A stretch of 21,757 nucleotides of DNA from CANKHA01 sp034668825 (GTDB lineage: Bacteria > Pseudomonadota > Alphaproteobacteria > Rhizobiales > Xanthobacteraceae): the NCBI GenBank assembly GCA_034668825.1, contig JAXDOR010000079.1, positions 1 through 21,757 of the forward strand, written 5' to 3'. Positions 1 through 6,710 of this stretch are shown piece by piece. The position numbers and the translations under genes are program-made. Under the pieces are notes generated by a model. It had not been told where the DNA came from. It was given only the letters and a program-made list of their open reading frames with translations, and searched no databases. The stretch's first letter is position 1. Every line of letters starts with the position of its first letter.

Positions 1-436
1 ACACTTCGGTAATGAACGTATCCACTAGCGGCCGGCCCATCGGCTTGGCATAGACCGCGGCGAAATGCGCGTTCGGCAGCACCTGGCGGACCACTTTGGC
101 GGTTTGCCCGGTATCGACGAGATCGTCGACGATGAGCACGCCCTTGCCTCCCCCGCCGCCGGTTCTCCCCACGGATTCCGCAACGGTCTTGAGCACTTTC
201 AACTCTGCTTGCTGGCCGGGACCGGCATAGCTCGACACGCAGATGGTTTCGATCACGCGGATATTAAGCTCCCGCGCGACGATGGCGGCGGGCACGAGTC
301 CGCCGCGCGTGATGCAGACGATGGCCTCAAACGGCCCCTGGGCGGCAAGCCGCCAAGCCAGCGCCCGGGCATCGCGATGAAATTGGTCCCACGAGACGGG
401 AAACGGCTTCTGCGACTCCGCGGTGTCGCTCATCAT
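1..436 (-). CDS. gpt: Xanthine phosphoribosyltransferase, C-terminus cut by the window edge
   Basis: This type I phosphoribosyltransferase would transfer the phosphoribosyl group of PRPP to xanthine and guanine in cytosolic purine salvage. The 145 codons present resemble E. coli Gpt from end to end. They include the early SRGGL-like stretch (CITRGGLVPA, residues 41-50), the ARELNIR segment, the ELKVLK stretch and the PRPP-binding loop VLIVDDLVDTGQTA (100-113), followed by KPMGRPLVDT. The E. coli protein is about 152 aa, so little should be missing. The ATG at 436 forms an ATGA overlap with the stop of the upstream molybdopterin-binding-domain gene, which suggests translational coupling; a second ATG follows directly at 433. 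A glycine-rich insert (residues 93-97) precedes the PRPP loop and is longer than in E. coli Gpt. The family call is secure; preference for xanthine over guanine or hypoxanthine is inferred from the family. Confidence 0.93.
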   Translation of the reverse strand, partial: MMSDTAESQKPFPVSWDQFHRDARALAWRLAAQGPFEAIVCITRGGLVPAAIVARELNIRVIETICVSSYAGPGQQAELKVLKTVAESVGRTGGGGGKGVLIVDDLVDTGQTAKVVRQVLPNAHFAAVYAKPMGRPLVDTFITEV

Positions 437-1200
437 CGGCCTCCCCGCGCCTTCACTTGCTTGAGCATCGTGTCTATCGCAGTCTTCGCCGCCGCAAGCC
501 GTTGCGGATCGCGCGCGCGGATGACGATGTTGGTATTCGGCCCGAATTTCTCGTCGAAGAACGGATAGCTGCCGATCGACACATCCGGATGCGTCTTGGC
601 GATCTCGCCGAGTTCCGTGCCGATGTCGCCCTCGCGGGTGTCGGCGCGGACGGTCTCCGACAGCATTTTGGCGCCGGTCTTCAGTTTCGGCGCCACGTCA
701 TCGAGCATCGCCTGCATGATGGCGGGCACACCCGCCATGACGATGACATTACCGATCCAAAATCCCGGAGCAGTCGATATCGTGTTGAGCACAAGCTCCG
801 CGCCTACAGGAATGCGCGCCATGCGCATCCGCGCTTCATTCATCTCGGTCCCGCTCTTGGCAAACCGTTCCTGCAACATCGCGAGCGCGCCGGGATGGTA
901 CTCAATCGGAACCTCGAAGGCCTTGGCAACGCTGTCGGCGGTAATGTCGTCGTGGGTCGGACCGATCCCGCCGGTGGTGAAGACATAGGTATAGCGCCCA
1001 CGTAACGCATTCAAAGCTTCAACGATTGAGCTTTCGCCGTCGGCAACGACGCGCACCTCCTTGAGATCGATGCCTATGGCCGTGAGGTATTCGGCGACAT
1101 AGCCGATATTCTTATCTTTGGTACGCCCCGACAGGATCTCGTCGCCGATAACGAGGAGCGCGGCAGTCACGAGTTCGTTTGTATGCGCCACCACGGTCAT
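433..1200 (-). CDS. Molybdopterin-binding (MoCF/CinA N-terminal type) domain protein
   Basis: This is a stand-alone MoCF_biosynth domain protein of about 255 aa, similar to the N-terminal half of CinA and to MogA/MoeA domain III. The motif GDEILSG is at residues 19-25 and TTGGIGPTHDDIT at 75-87; both are hallmarks of the molybdopterin-binding fold. The C-terminal amidase domain of full CinA is absent, so a CinA name would overreach. The frame stays open upstream to 1311, but the ATG at 1200 is preferred: it begins right before the conserved domain, has a GAGGG Shine-Dalgarno-like stretch a few bases upstream, and the extra 37 residues look non-conserved and Arg/Gln-rich. Its TGA overlaps the ATG of the xanthine phosphoribosyltransferase gene. 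Its biochemical role is unknown: the fold binds molybdopterin or nucleotide-like ligands in relatives, while short CinA-like proteins in alphaproteobacteria are mostly uncharacterised. Confidence 0.88.
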   Translation of the reverse strand: MTVVAHTNELVTAALLVIGDEILSGRTKDKNIGYVAEYLTAIGIDLKEVRVVADGESSIVEALNALRGRYTYVFTTGGIGPTHDDITADSVAKAFEVPIEYHPGALAMLQERFAKSGTEMNEARMRMARIPVGAELVLNTISTAPGFWIGNVIVMAGVPAIMQAMLDDVAPKLKTGAKMLSETVRADTREGDIGTELGEIAKTHPDVSIGSYPFFDEKFGPNTNIVIRARDPQRLAAAKTAIDTMLKQVKARGGR

Positions 1201-1384
1201 AAAGCCCTCGAGGTTCCGGTCGCTCCGGTCCGCCGCTGCCTGCTGACGATGGTAGGATGAGAGTGTCCGGACGCGATGCATCATCTGACTGCGTGCCATA
1301 GCATGCGTCAAGGCATGGCGCGGCGGGCCGCCGGCGAACGGCAGCCGAGATCAACTTCGCGCGGATAGATTGATCGGTCCGAGT

Positions 1385-1416
1385 CGCGTAGTGCTTCCTA
1401 TGGGAAGCACTACGCG
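1385..1416 (-). terminator. Perfect 14-bp inverted repeat after the avidin gene
   Basis: CGCGTAGTGCTTCC (1385-1398) and its exact complement (1403-1416) flank a 4-base loop. The hairpin begins 18 bases past the avidin stop on the minus strand and lies before the next minus-strand gene. No T-run follows on either strand, so it is not a classical intrinsic terminator. It could be an RNA 3'-end stabiliser, a processing site, or a small mobile palindrome. The hairpin itself is certain; its role is inferred from position. Confidence 0.45.
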
Positions 1417-1434
1417 GTCGCGGAGAATGATCCG

Positions 1435-1869
1435 CTATTTCGTCATGACGGCGTTTTGCGGAACGAAGGTATCCGTGCCGGCATTGATGCCATTCCAAGC
1501 CGGCGCCGCCGCGGCAGCCAAATACCAAAGCGTCTGGAAATTGTTATTCGAGTAATTGTATTGACCGGTCCAGGACGTCAGCGAATTGCAGGACTGCCAG
1601 TTGACGGTAAAGGTGATGGCCCCGCCGGTATTGCCCGAATAATACCACCCGGTCATCGGCTGCGGCAGCCCGGCATCGCATCCGACCTTCGTCACATAGG
1701 TTCCGGTCATAAGACCGTTCGACGCGACGTTATTAATTGTCAGGACCGACCCGAGTTCGTTCACCCAGGATGAACCTGCCGTCAGTTTGTTCTGCGCCTG
1801 CGCAACCTGGCTGGAGAGGCTCAACGCCGCCCAGCCCACGATCATTCCGACCCGCGTCCAACTTAGCAT
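1435..1869 (-). CDS. Secreted avidin/streptavidin-family biotin-binding protein (bradavidin-like)
   Basis: The 144-aa product is predicted to bind biotin outside the cytoplasm. Residues 1-25 form a signal peptide with a likely AQA cleavage site, and the rest is one avidin beta-barrel. Aligned by eye with streptavidin, the biotin contacts are kept: N37 (N23), S41 (S27), Y58 (Y43), T60 (S45), W91 (W79), S96 (S88), T98 (T90), W100 (W92), W115 (W108) and D133 (D128). W125 matches W120, the Trp that streptavidin lends to the neighbouring subunit. C64 and C94 sit where rhizavidin and bradavidin carry a disulfide. The protein ends 11 residues after D133, without a long C-terminal tail. The ATG at 1869 is chosen because AGGAGG lies five bases upstream; an in-frame ATG at 1905 would add 12 residues before the signal peptide. 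It is monocistronic, with a hairpin downstream. The family call is very secure; oligomeric state and physiological role are not known from sequence. Confidence 0.93.
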   Translation of the reverse strand: MLSWTRVGMIVGWAALSLSSQVAQAQNKLTAGSSWVNELGSVLTINNVASNGLMTGTYVTKVGCDAGLPQPMTGWYYSGNTGGAITFTVNWQSCNSLTSWTGQYNYSNNNFQTLWYLAAAAAPAWNGINAGTDTFVPQNAVMTK

Positions 1870-2052
1870 GCCCGCCTCCTGCGCAAGCCCTTCCATAAGA
1901 GCCAAGGCAAAAGCGTAGTTGAAACAGGGGCTATATTCAACTTATAAGATTATTTTTTGTGTGTATAAACTTACAATCGAGATGAAAGCCGGACCTCTTT
2001 TGCCATGCTTTCATACCGGCACGCGGCCCCTGCCTGATATTTATTCGATGCA

Positions 2053-2068
2053 TTAACCTTGAGTTAAC
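2053..2068 (+). promoter_or_regulatory. Candidate CtrA-binding box upstream of the GGDEF-EAL gene
   Basis: TTAACCTTGAGTTAAC fits the alphaproteobacterial CtrA consensus TTAA-N7-TTAAC exactly. It lies about 113 bases before the GTG start of the GGDEF-EAL gene, in a plausible promoter position. It also reads as the inverted repeat TTAAC-N5-GTTAA. Control by CtrA, the cell-cycle and motility regulator, is inferred from the motif alone; short AT-rich matches can arise by chance, although chance is less likely in DNA this GC-rich. Confidence 0.5.
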
Positions 2069-2097
2069 GGCGCTAGGCGGTAACGGCGCTTACCGCC
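2065..2097. repeat. Direct repeat TAACGGCGCT x2 overlapping an 8-bp hairpin
   Basis: TAACGGCGCT occurs at 2065-2074 and again at 2081-2090, a 16-base period. The second copy forms the inner part of an inverted repeat: GGCGGTAA (2076-2083) and TTACCGCC (2090-2097) with a 6-base loop. It directly abuts the CtrA-like box and may be an operator or a leader hairpin of the GGDEF-EAL mRNA. The structure is seen directly; the function is unknown. Confidence 0.5.
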
Positions 2098-2180
2098 ATT
2101 CAGCGGCTTCCCGCAAGCGATTAGCAACGTTTCCGACTTAGGTTTGCCTCGGTCCATGAGGCCAGATCTGAGGGCAAGAC

Positions 2181-4460
2181 GTGTTGGCCGTGGGTCAATC
2201 GCCAATCGGCGTAAAACGCAAGCACACCCTGTGGGACCGCGCCCATCTGCGCGTGGTCGTGCCGATCAGCGTCATTGTCGCCGTCGCCATCGTCTGCGTC
2301 GTCGTCGCGGTACTGACATCGGCGCGGCGCGCCGACGAAGTGGCGCTCGATCAAGAACGCCAACTGTTCACCAGAGCCGTCGCCGACCACGGCGAGCGGG
2401 TTTTGCGCGAGGTCGAGAGCGTCACCACGTCCGAGAATGCGCTACGCAACGTCCGCACGGACAACTTGGGTTGGATTCAGCGCCGCATCGGTCTGTGGCT
2501 CACCACCTATTTCGATCACGGCTACGTCTTCGTGGTCAACGGCAGCGACCAATTCGTTTATGGGTTGTTCAATCGCCAGACTGTCGATCCCGGCGCGATC
2601 GAGTCGATCCGATCCGACCTTGCGCCTTTACTCACCTACTTGCGCAGTGGCGCAGCTCCGACGCCGAGCGGCGTCCTGACCATCTTGGACACGGATAACA
2701 CGACGGAACTCGGCCATGGAAAACGCATGGCGCTGGTGCGGAATTTTATGGGCGCGCCGGCTCTCATCGCCGCGGTCGCGGTCACCCTTCCCGAACAGCC
2801 GGCGGCCACGGACGTCCCATTTGTCCTGGCGGTGAAATTCATCAACGAATCTTTATTGTCCGAAATTTCTTCGCATCTGCTGCTGAAAAACCTGCAGCGG
2901 TTTGATGAAGAGAAAACGCTGAACAGTGAATATCAATTCGATCTGACGGATGACCGTGGAGAAGCCATAAGCCGCTTCGCCTGGACGCCGAAACATCCGG
3001 GTTCGGAAATCGTTCACAGCGTCATTCCTTTCATCGCGGTGGCGCTGGCCGGTTTTGCCGTGCTCGCGGGATTCGTGCTGCGCTATATGCGCCGCACCGC
3101 GGCGGCGATCGCAGCCGGCGAGGACCGGTTGCGGCACCTGGCCATGCACGATCCTCTATGCGGCCTGCCCAACCGGATTTTCTTCGGCGAACGCTTGGAA
3201 AGCGTCATCAACGAGGTGCGCGGCGGCGGCCCTCCCGCGGCAGTGTTCTACATCGATCTCGATCACTTCAAGGACGTCAACGATACGCTTGGCCATCCGG
3301 TCGGCGACGAACTGATCCGCAACGTGACGCTCCGGCTGAATCGCATCCTGCGCGGCAATGATCTTGTCGCCCGGCTTGGCGGCGACGAATTCGCCGTCAT
3401 TACCTCCTCGGGGCCTGACAACGCCTTGCTGCAAGCCATCGCTGCCCGGATCATCTCCGCCCTATGCGCCCCCTACTCCATCAACGGGCAGAACATCGTC
3501 ATCGGCGCCAGCATCGGCATCGCGGTCATCGACCGCCGCACCCATGGCGCAGCCGACATCATGCGCTACGCCGACATGGCGCTTTACCGGGCGAAGAACG
3601 AAGGCCGCAAGCGCGCCTGCGTCTACGACGCCGCCATGGATGAGGATTTATCGAGCCGTAAGCTGCTGGAGAACGATCTGCGCGAAGCCATCGACAATGG
3701 CGAGCTGCGCGTCGCCTATCAGCCCGTCGTCAACAACAGCGGCGAGGTGGTTGTCGGCGTCGAAGCCCTGGCGCGCTGGACGCATCCGACGCGCGGCGAA
3801 ATTCCGCCATCCGAATTCATTCCGGTGGCCGAGCACAGCGGCCTGATCATCGCCTTGGGTGAATGGGTATTGCGCCGGGCCTGCATCGACGGCAAGGCGT
3901 GGCCGGGCATCATCGTTGCCGTCAATGTCTCGCCCTTGCAGTTCCGCCGCACGGACTTTGTCGAAGTGGTCGAGCGTGTTCTTGCCGAGACCGGATTCGA
4001 CGCTTCCCGCCTGGAACTAGAGGTGACCGAGAGCACCTTCCTCGGCAACTTGGAAACCGCCGAAACCGCCATGCGGCAGTTGAAGGCGCTGGGCGTGCGG
4101 CTGGCGCTCGACGACTTCGGCACCGGCTATTCAAGCTTGCTGTATCTGCGCCGCTTCCCCTTCGACAAGTTGAAGATCGATCGCAGTTTCGTACTAAGCA
4201 TCGAACAGGCTGCGGACGCGGCCGCCATCGTGCATGCCGTGGTAAGCCTCGGGCGCGGCCTTGGCATGAAGGTCACCGCTGAGGGCGTGGAAACCGCCGA
4301 GCAGCATCTCTTCCTGCGGGCGGCCGGCGTGCACACCATGCAGGGCTACCGCTTCGGCAAGGCGGTTTCGCCCACCGCGATTAGCGTACGTTTGGCGTCC
4401 CCGGCGAGCTATCACGCTGTGGACGATCTTGCCGAGGACGACTTTGCCGTCGCCATCTGA
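2181..4460 (+). CDS. Membrane-bound GGDEF-EAL protein with periplasmic CHASE4-like sensor
   Basis: This 759-aa protein joins a diguanylate cyclase and a c-di-GMP phosphodiesterase. Membrane segments at about 23-46 and 281-300 bracket a periplasmic region resembling CHASE4. The GGDEF domain has an intact GGDEF motif at 400-404 and an RxxD inhibitory site (RGND, 391-394) five residues before it. The EAL domain has EAL at 528-530 and, further on, the QPVV, NVSP, EVTES, DDFGTGYSS, KLKID, AEGVET and MQGYRFGK stretches, so all metal- and substrate-binding residues of active EAL domains appear present. Both halves could be active, with net output set by the periplasmic signal. The GTG at 2181 is preferred because GAGGG precedes it; a second GTG lies three codons later. 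A CtrA-like box and repeats sit upstream. It is probably transcribed alone, since 106 bases without a clear terminator separate it from the next gene. The ligand is unknown. Confidence 0.93.
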   Translation: MLAVGQSPIGVKRKHTLWDRAHLRVVVPISVIVAVAIVCVVVAVLTSARRADEVALDQERQLFTRAVADHGERVLREVESVTTSENALRNVRTDNLGWIQRRIGLWLTTYFDHGYVFVVNGSDQFVYGLFNRQTVDPGAIESIRSDLAPLLTYLRSGAAPTPSGVLTILDTDNTTELGHGKRMALVRNFMGAPALIAAVAVTLPEQPAATDVPFVLAVKFINESLLSEISSHLLLKNLQRFDEEKTLNSEYQFDLTDDRGEAISRFAWTPKHPGSEIVHSVIPFIAVALAGFAVLAGFVLRYMRRTAAAIAAGEDRLRHLAMHDPLCGLPNRIFFGERLESVINEVRGGGPPAAVFYIDLDHFKDVNDTLGHPVGDELIRNVTLRLNRILRGNDLVARLGGDEFAVITSSGPDNALLQAIAARIISALCAPYSINGQNIVIGASIGIAVIDRRTHGAADIMRYADMALYRAKNEGRKRACVYDAAMDEDLSSRKLLENDLREAIDNGELRVAYQPVVNNSGEVVVGVEALARWTHPTRGEIPPSEFIPVAEHSGLIIALGEWVLRRACIDGKAWPGIIVAVNVSPLQFRRTDFVEVVERVLAETGFDASRLELEVTESTFLGNLETAETAMRQLKALGVRLALDDFGTGYSSLLYLRRFPFDKLKIDRSFVLSIEQAADAAAIVHAVVSLGRGLGMKVTAEGVETAEQHLFLRAAGVHTMQGYRFGKAVSPTAISVRLASPASYHAVDDLAEDDFAVAI

Positions 4461-4566
4461 AATCATACCAAAGCCTGTGGATTGATCCCTCGTCTCCCGC
4501 AAACAGCGGCGAGCGGGAAGGATTTAGCTCTATTCTCCTCGCTGTTTCACGTAGCGGGATTCGGCC

Positions 4567-5325
4567 ATGGACGCCTCCGTCAAAATTGCCCTGGTGACCG
4601 GCGCGGGCACCGGCATCGGCAAGGCAGTGTCGCTGGCGCTGCTGCGCTCCGGTTATGCCGTCGTGCTCGCCGGGCGGCGCAAGGAGCCGCTGGGAGAAAC
4701 CGCGGCGGAGGCGGGCGAGGCGCCTTCACGGACGCTCGTCGTTCCAACCGACGTCAGCGACCCCGCGTCCGTGAAGGCGCTGTTCGCGCGAACACAAGAG
4801 ATGTTCGGCCGGCTCGACCTGTTGTTCAACAATGCCGGTGTCGGCGCGCCGCCGGTATCGCCCGACGAACTACCGTTCGAGAAGTGGAAGGCGGCGGTCG
4901 ACATCAATCTCACCGGCAGCTTCCTCTGCGCTCAGGAGGCATTCCGGATGATGCGCCACCAGAATCCGCGCGGCGGGCGCATCATCAACAACGGCTCGAT
5001 CTCGGCGCACGCGCCGCGGCCCTTCTCCATCGCCTATACGGCGACCAAACATGCCGTGACGGGCATGACCAAATCGCTGTCGCTCGACGGCCGCGCCTAT
5101 GACATCGCCTGCGGCCAGATCGACATCGGCAACGCCGACACGCCGCTCACGGCACAGGCCAAGACCGGATTGGTGCAGGCGAACGGCACGCTGGCGCCGG
5201 AGAAACAAATGGACGTGCGTCTCGTCGGCGACGCCGTGGTCTACATGGCGAGTCTGCCGCTTGATGCCAATGTGCTGTTCATGACGGTGATGGCGACGAA
5301 GATGCCCTTCGTCGGGCGGGGATAA
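4567..5325 (+). CDS. SDR-family NAD(P)-dependent oxidoreductase
   Basis: This classical short-chain dehydrogenase/reductase of 252 aa has the usual family length. The cofactor loop TGAGTGIG is at 11-18 and NNAG at 88-91. The catalytic tetrad is N114, S144 (within NNGSIS), Y157 and K161 (YTATK). No acidic residue clearly follows the second strand; the RR pair of AGRRKE (35-40) instead favours NADP(H), as an inference. The substrate cannot be read from sequence: SDRs with this architecture reduce or oxidise many carbonyls and alcohols. The ATG at 4567 starts right before the Rossmann fold and has only a weak GCGGGA ribosome-binding site. A palindromic intergenic repeat follows directly, separating it from the transporter gene. 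Confidence 0.9.
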   Translation: MDASVKIALVTGAGTGIGKAVSLALLRSGYAVVLAGRRKEPLGETAAEAGEAPSRTLVVPTDVSDPASVKALFARTQEMFGRLDLLFNNAGVGAPPVSPDELPFEKWKAAVDINLTGSFLCAQEAFRMMRHQNPRGGRIINNGSISAHAPRPFSIAYTATKHAVTGMTKSLSLDGRAYDIACGQIDIGNADTPLTAQAKTGLVQANGTLAPEKQMDVRLVGDAVVYMASLPLDANVLFMTVMATKMPFVGRG

Positions 5326-5336
5326 TGGAACGCCCT

Positions 5337-5429
5337 TTCGTCATGCGCGGGCTTGACCCGCGCATCCCGCTTAGGGAAGCACGGTGCTCTCCTTAGCGGG
5401 ATGGCCGGGACAAGCCCGGCCATGACGAA
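5337..5429. repeat. Dispersed palindromic intergenic repeat (about 90 bp)
   Basis: The outer arms TTCGTCATG (5337-5345) and CATGACGAA (5421-5429) are exact complements. Inside are a GCGCGGG/CCCGCGC hairpin, a CCCGC...GCGGG pair and a GGCCGGG/CCCGGCC hairpin. The minus-strand conceptual reading contains MAGLVPAIP and DARVKPAHDE. I recall such peptides as frequent spurious annotations in Rhizobiales genomes, where this repeat is scattered between genes; that is memory, not a search. It is probably non-coding, similar to a REP/BIME element. Confidence 0.8.
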
Positions 5430-5459
5430 TAAAAACGAGGGAAGAGGCGGAAAGGGAGC

Positions 5460-6710
5460 ATGCAAACTCTTCAATCAGCTCTCGGCGTCCTCGCGCTGCT
5501 CGCCTTCGCCTGGATCATCAGCGAAAATCGCCAAGCCGTATCCTGGCGGCGCGTGGGCTTAAGCCTCCTGCTCACGTTCCTCCTGGCCGTCCTTTTCCTC
5601 AAGGTGCCTCAAATCAAGAGCGCCTTCGCGGTCGTCAATGCCGGTGTGGATGCGGTCGCCAATGCGACGCGCGCCGGAACGTCCTTCGTCTTCGGCTATC
5701 TCGGCGGCGCTCCCCTGCCCTTCGAGCTGAAAATTCCCGGTGGCGAATTCATCCTCGCCTTCCAGGCCTTGTCGATCGTGCTGGTGATCAGCGTGCTTAC
5801 GACGCTGCTATTTTATTGGCGCATCCTGCCGCCCGTCGTCCGCGGATTTTCCTGGGTGCTGGAGCGGACGCTTGGCGTCGGCGGCGCAGTTGGCCTGTCC
5901 ACCGCCGCCAATATCTTCCTCGGCATGGTCGAGGCGCCGCTGTTCATCCGCCCTTATATCGCCAGTCTCTCGCGCGGCGAATTGTTCATCGTCATGACCG
6001 GCGGCATGGCCGGCATCGCCGGCACCGTCTTCGTCGTCTATGCGACCATCCTGCGCCCGATCATCCCGGACGTCGCCGGGCATCTGCTGATCGCGTCCGT
6101 GCTTGGCGCTCCGGCGGCGATCTTGATCAGCGAGTTGATGGTGCCTGACCTGCGCGACCGCGGCACGGCGGCGTCGCTCGTTCAGCCTGACGCCGTCGCA
6201 ACGAGCACCATGGACGCCATCGTCAAAGGCGCCGCCGTCGGCCTCGAACTCCTGCTCAATATTTGCGCCATGCTGATCGTGCTGATCGCGCTGGTGCATC
6301 TCGCCAACGGCATCATCGGGCTGTTGCCGGATGTGGCGGGCGCGCCGGTCACGTTGCAGCGGCTGCTCGGATTGGCGATGGCGCCCGTGTGCTGGCTGAT
6401 GGGCATTCCCTGGGCGGAGGCGACGACCGCGGGCGCGTTGATGGGAATGAAAACGATCCTCAACGAGTTCGTCGCTTATTTCCAATTGGCGGCCTTGCCC
6501 GCCGACGCGCTCGAACCGCGTTCGCGGCTGATCATGCTCTATGCGCTGTGCGGCTTCGCCAATTTCGGCAGCCTTGGCATCATGCTCGGCGGCCTCACCA
6601 CCATGTGTCCGCAACGGCGCGACGACATCCTGTCATTGGGCTGGAAATCGATTGTCTCCGGCACGCTTTCCACCTGTCTCTTGGGCGCGATCGTCGGCGT
6701 GTTGAGTTAG
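5460..6710 (+). CDS. Concentrative nucleoside transporter (CNT/NupC family)
   Basis: This 416-aa inner-membrane protein would import nucleosides with an ion gradient. It has the three-part CNT layout: an N-terminal helical region (about 8-75), a gate region (about 95-200) and a C-terminal region (about 205-416). The signature around 151-166 reads NIFLGMVEAP followed by LFIRPY, matching the Q-T-E-A-P nucleoside-binding hairpin of Vibrio cholerae CNT but with M156 and V157 in place of Q and T. The ribose-contacting residues appear kept: E336 (NEF motif), N368 and S371. Length and hydrophobicity are normal. An AAAGGGAG ribosome-binding site lies directly before the ATG. It is probably monocistronic, set between a palindromic repeat and a non-coding region. 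Family certainty is high; substrate range is uncertain given the altered base-contact pair. Confidence 0.9.
   Translation: MQTLQSALGVLALLAFAWIISENRQAVSWRRVGLSLLLTFLLAVLFLKVPQIKSAFAVVNAGVDAVANATRAGTSFVFGYLGGAPLPFELKIPGGEFILAFQALSIVLVISVLTTLLFYWRILPPVVRGFSWVLERTLGVGGAVGLSTAANIFLGMVEAPLFIRPYIASLSRGELFIVMTGGMAGIAGTVFVVYATILRPIIPDVAGHLLIASVLGAPAAILISELMVPDLRDRGTAASLVQPDAVATSTMDAIVKGAAVGLELLLNICAMLIVLIALVHLANGIIGLLPDVAGAPVTLQRLLGLAMAPVCWLMGIPWAEATTAGALMGMKTILNEFVAYFQLAALPADALEPRSRLIMLYALCGFANFGSLGIMLGGLTTMCPQRRDDILSLGWKSIVSGTLSTCLLGAIVGVLS

Larger units (their letters stand above)
1870..2180. other. Divergent intergenic control region between the avidin and GGDEF-EAL genes
   Basis: No gene is visible in these 311 bases. 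The part next to the avidin gene (about 1905-1980) is strikingly AT-rich for this window and probably holds the avidin promoter on the minus strand; several TATA-like hexamers are present, but no convincing -35/-10 pair could be chosen. The part nearer 2181 carries the CtrA-like box, a direct repeat and a hairpin, described separately. A GAGGG stretch just before 2181 is a plausible ribosome-binding site for the GTG start of the GGDEF-EAL gene. Confidence 0.6.

Noticed and set aside
65..568. 167-codon plus-strand frame at the left edge
   Set aside because: It is opposite the well-conserved xanthine phosphoribosyltransferase gene and is a shadow.
5241..5474. 77-codon minus-strand frame with MAGLVPAIP and DARVKPAHDE
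   Set aside because: It is the translation of a dispersed palindromic repeat, not a gene.
5808..6614. 268-codon minus-strand open frame opposite the nucleoside transporter
   Set aside because: It is very rich in Arg, Asp, Gln and His with no recognisable fold, and the plus strand encodes a clear CNT protein.
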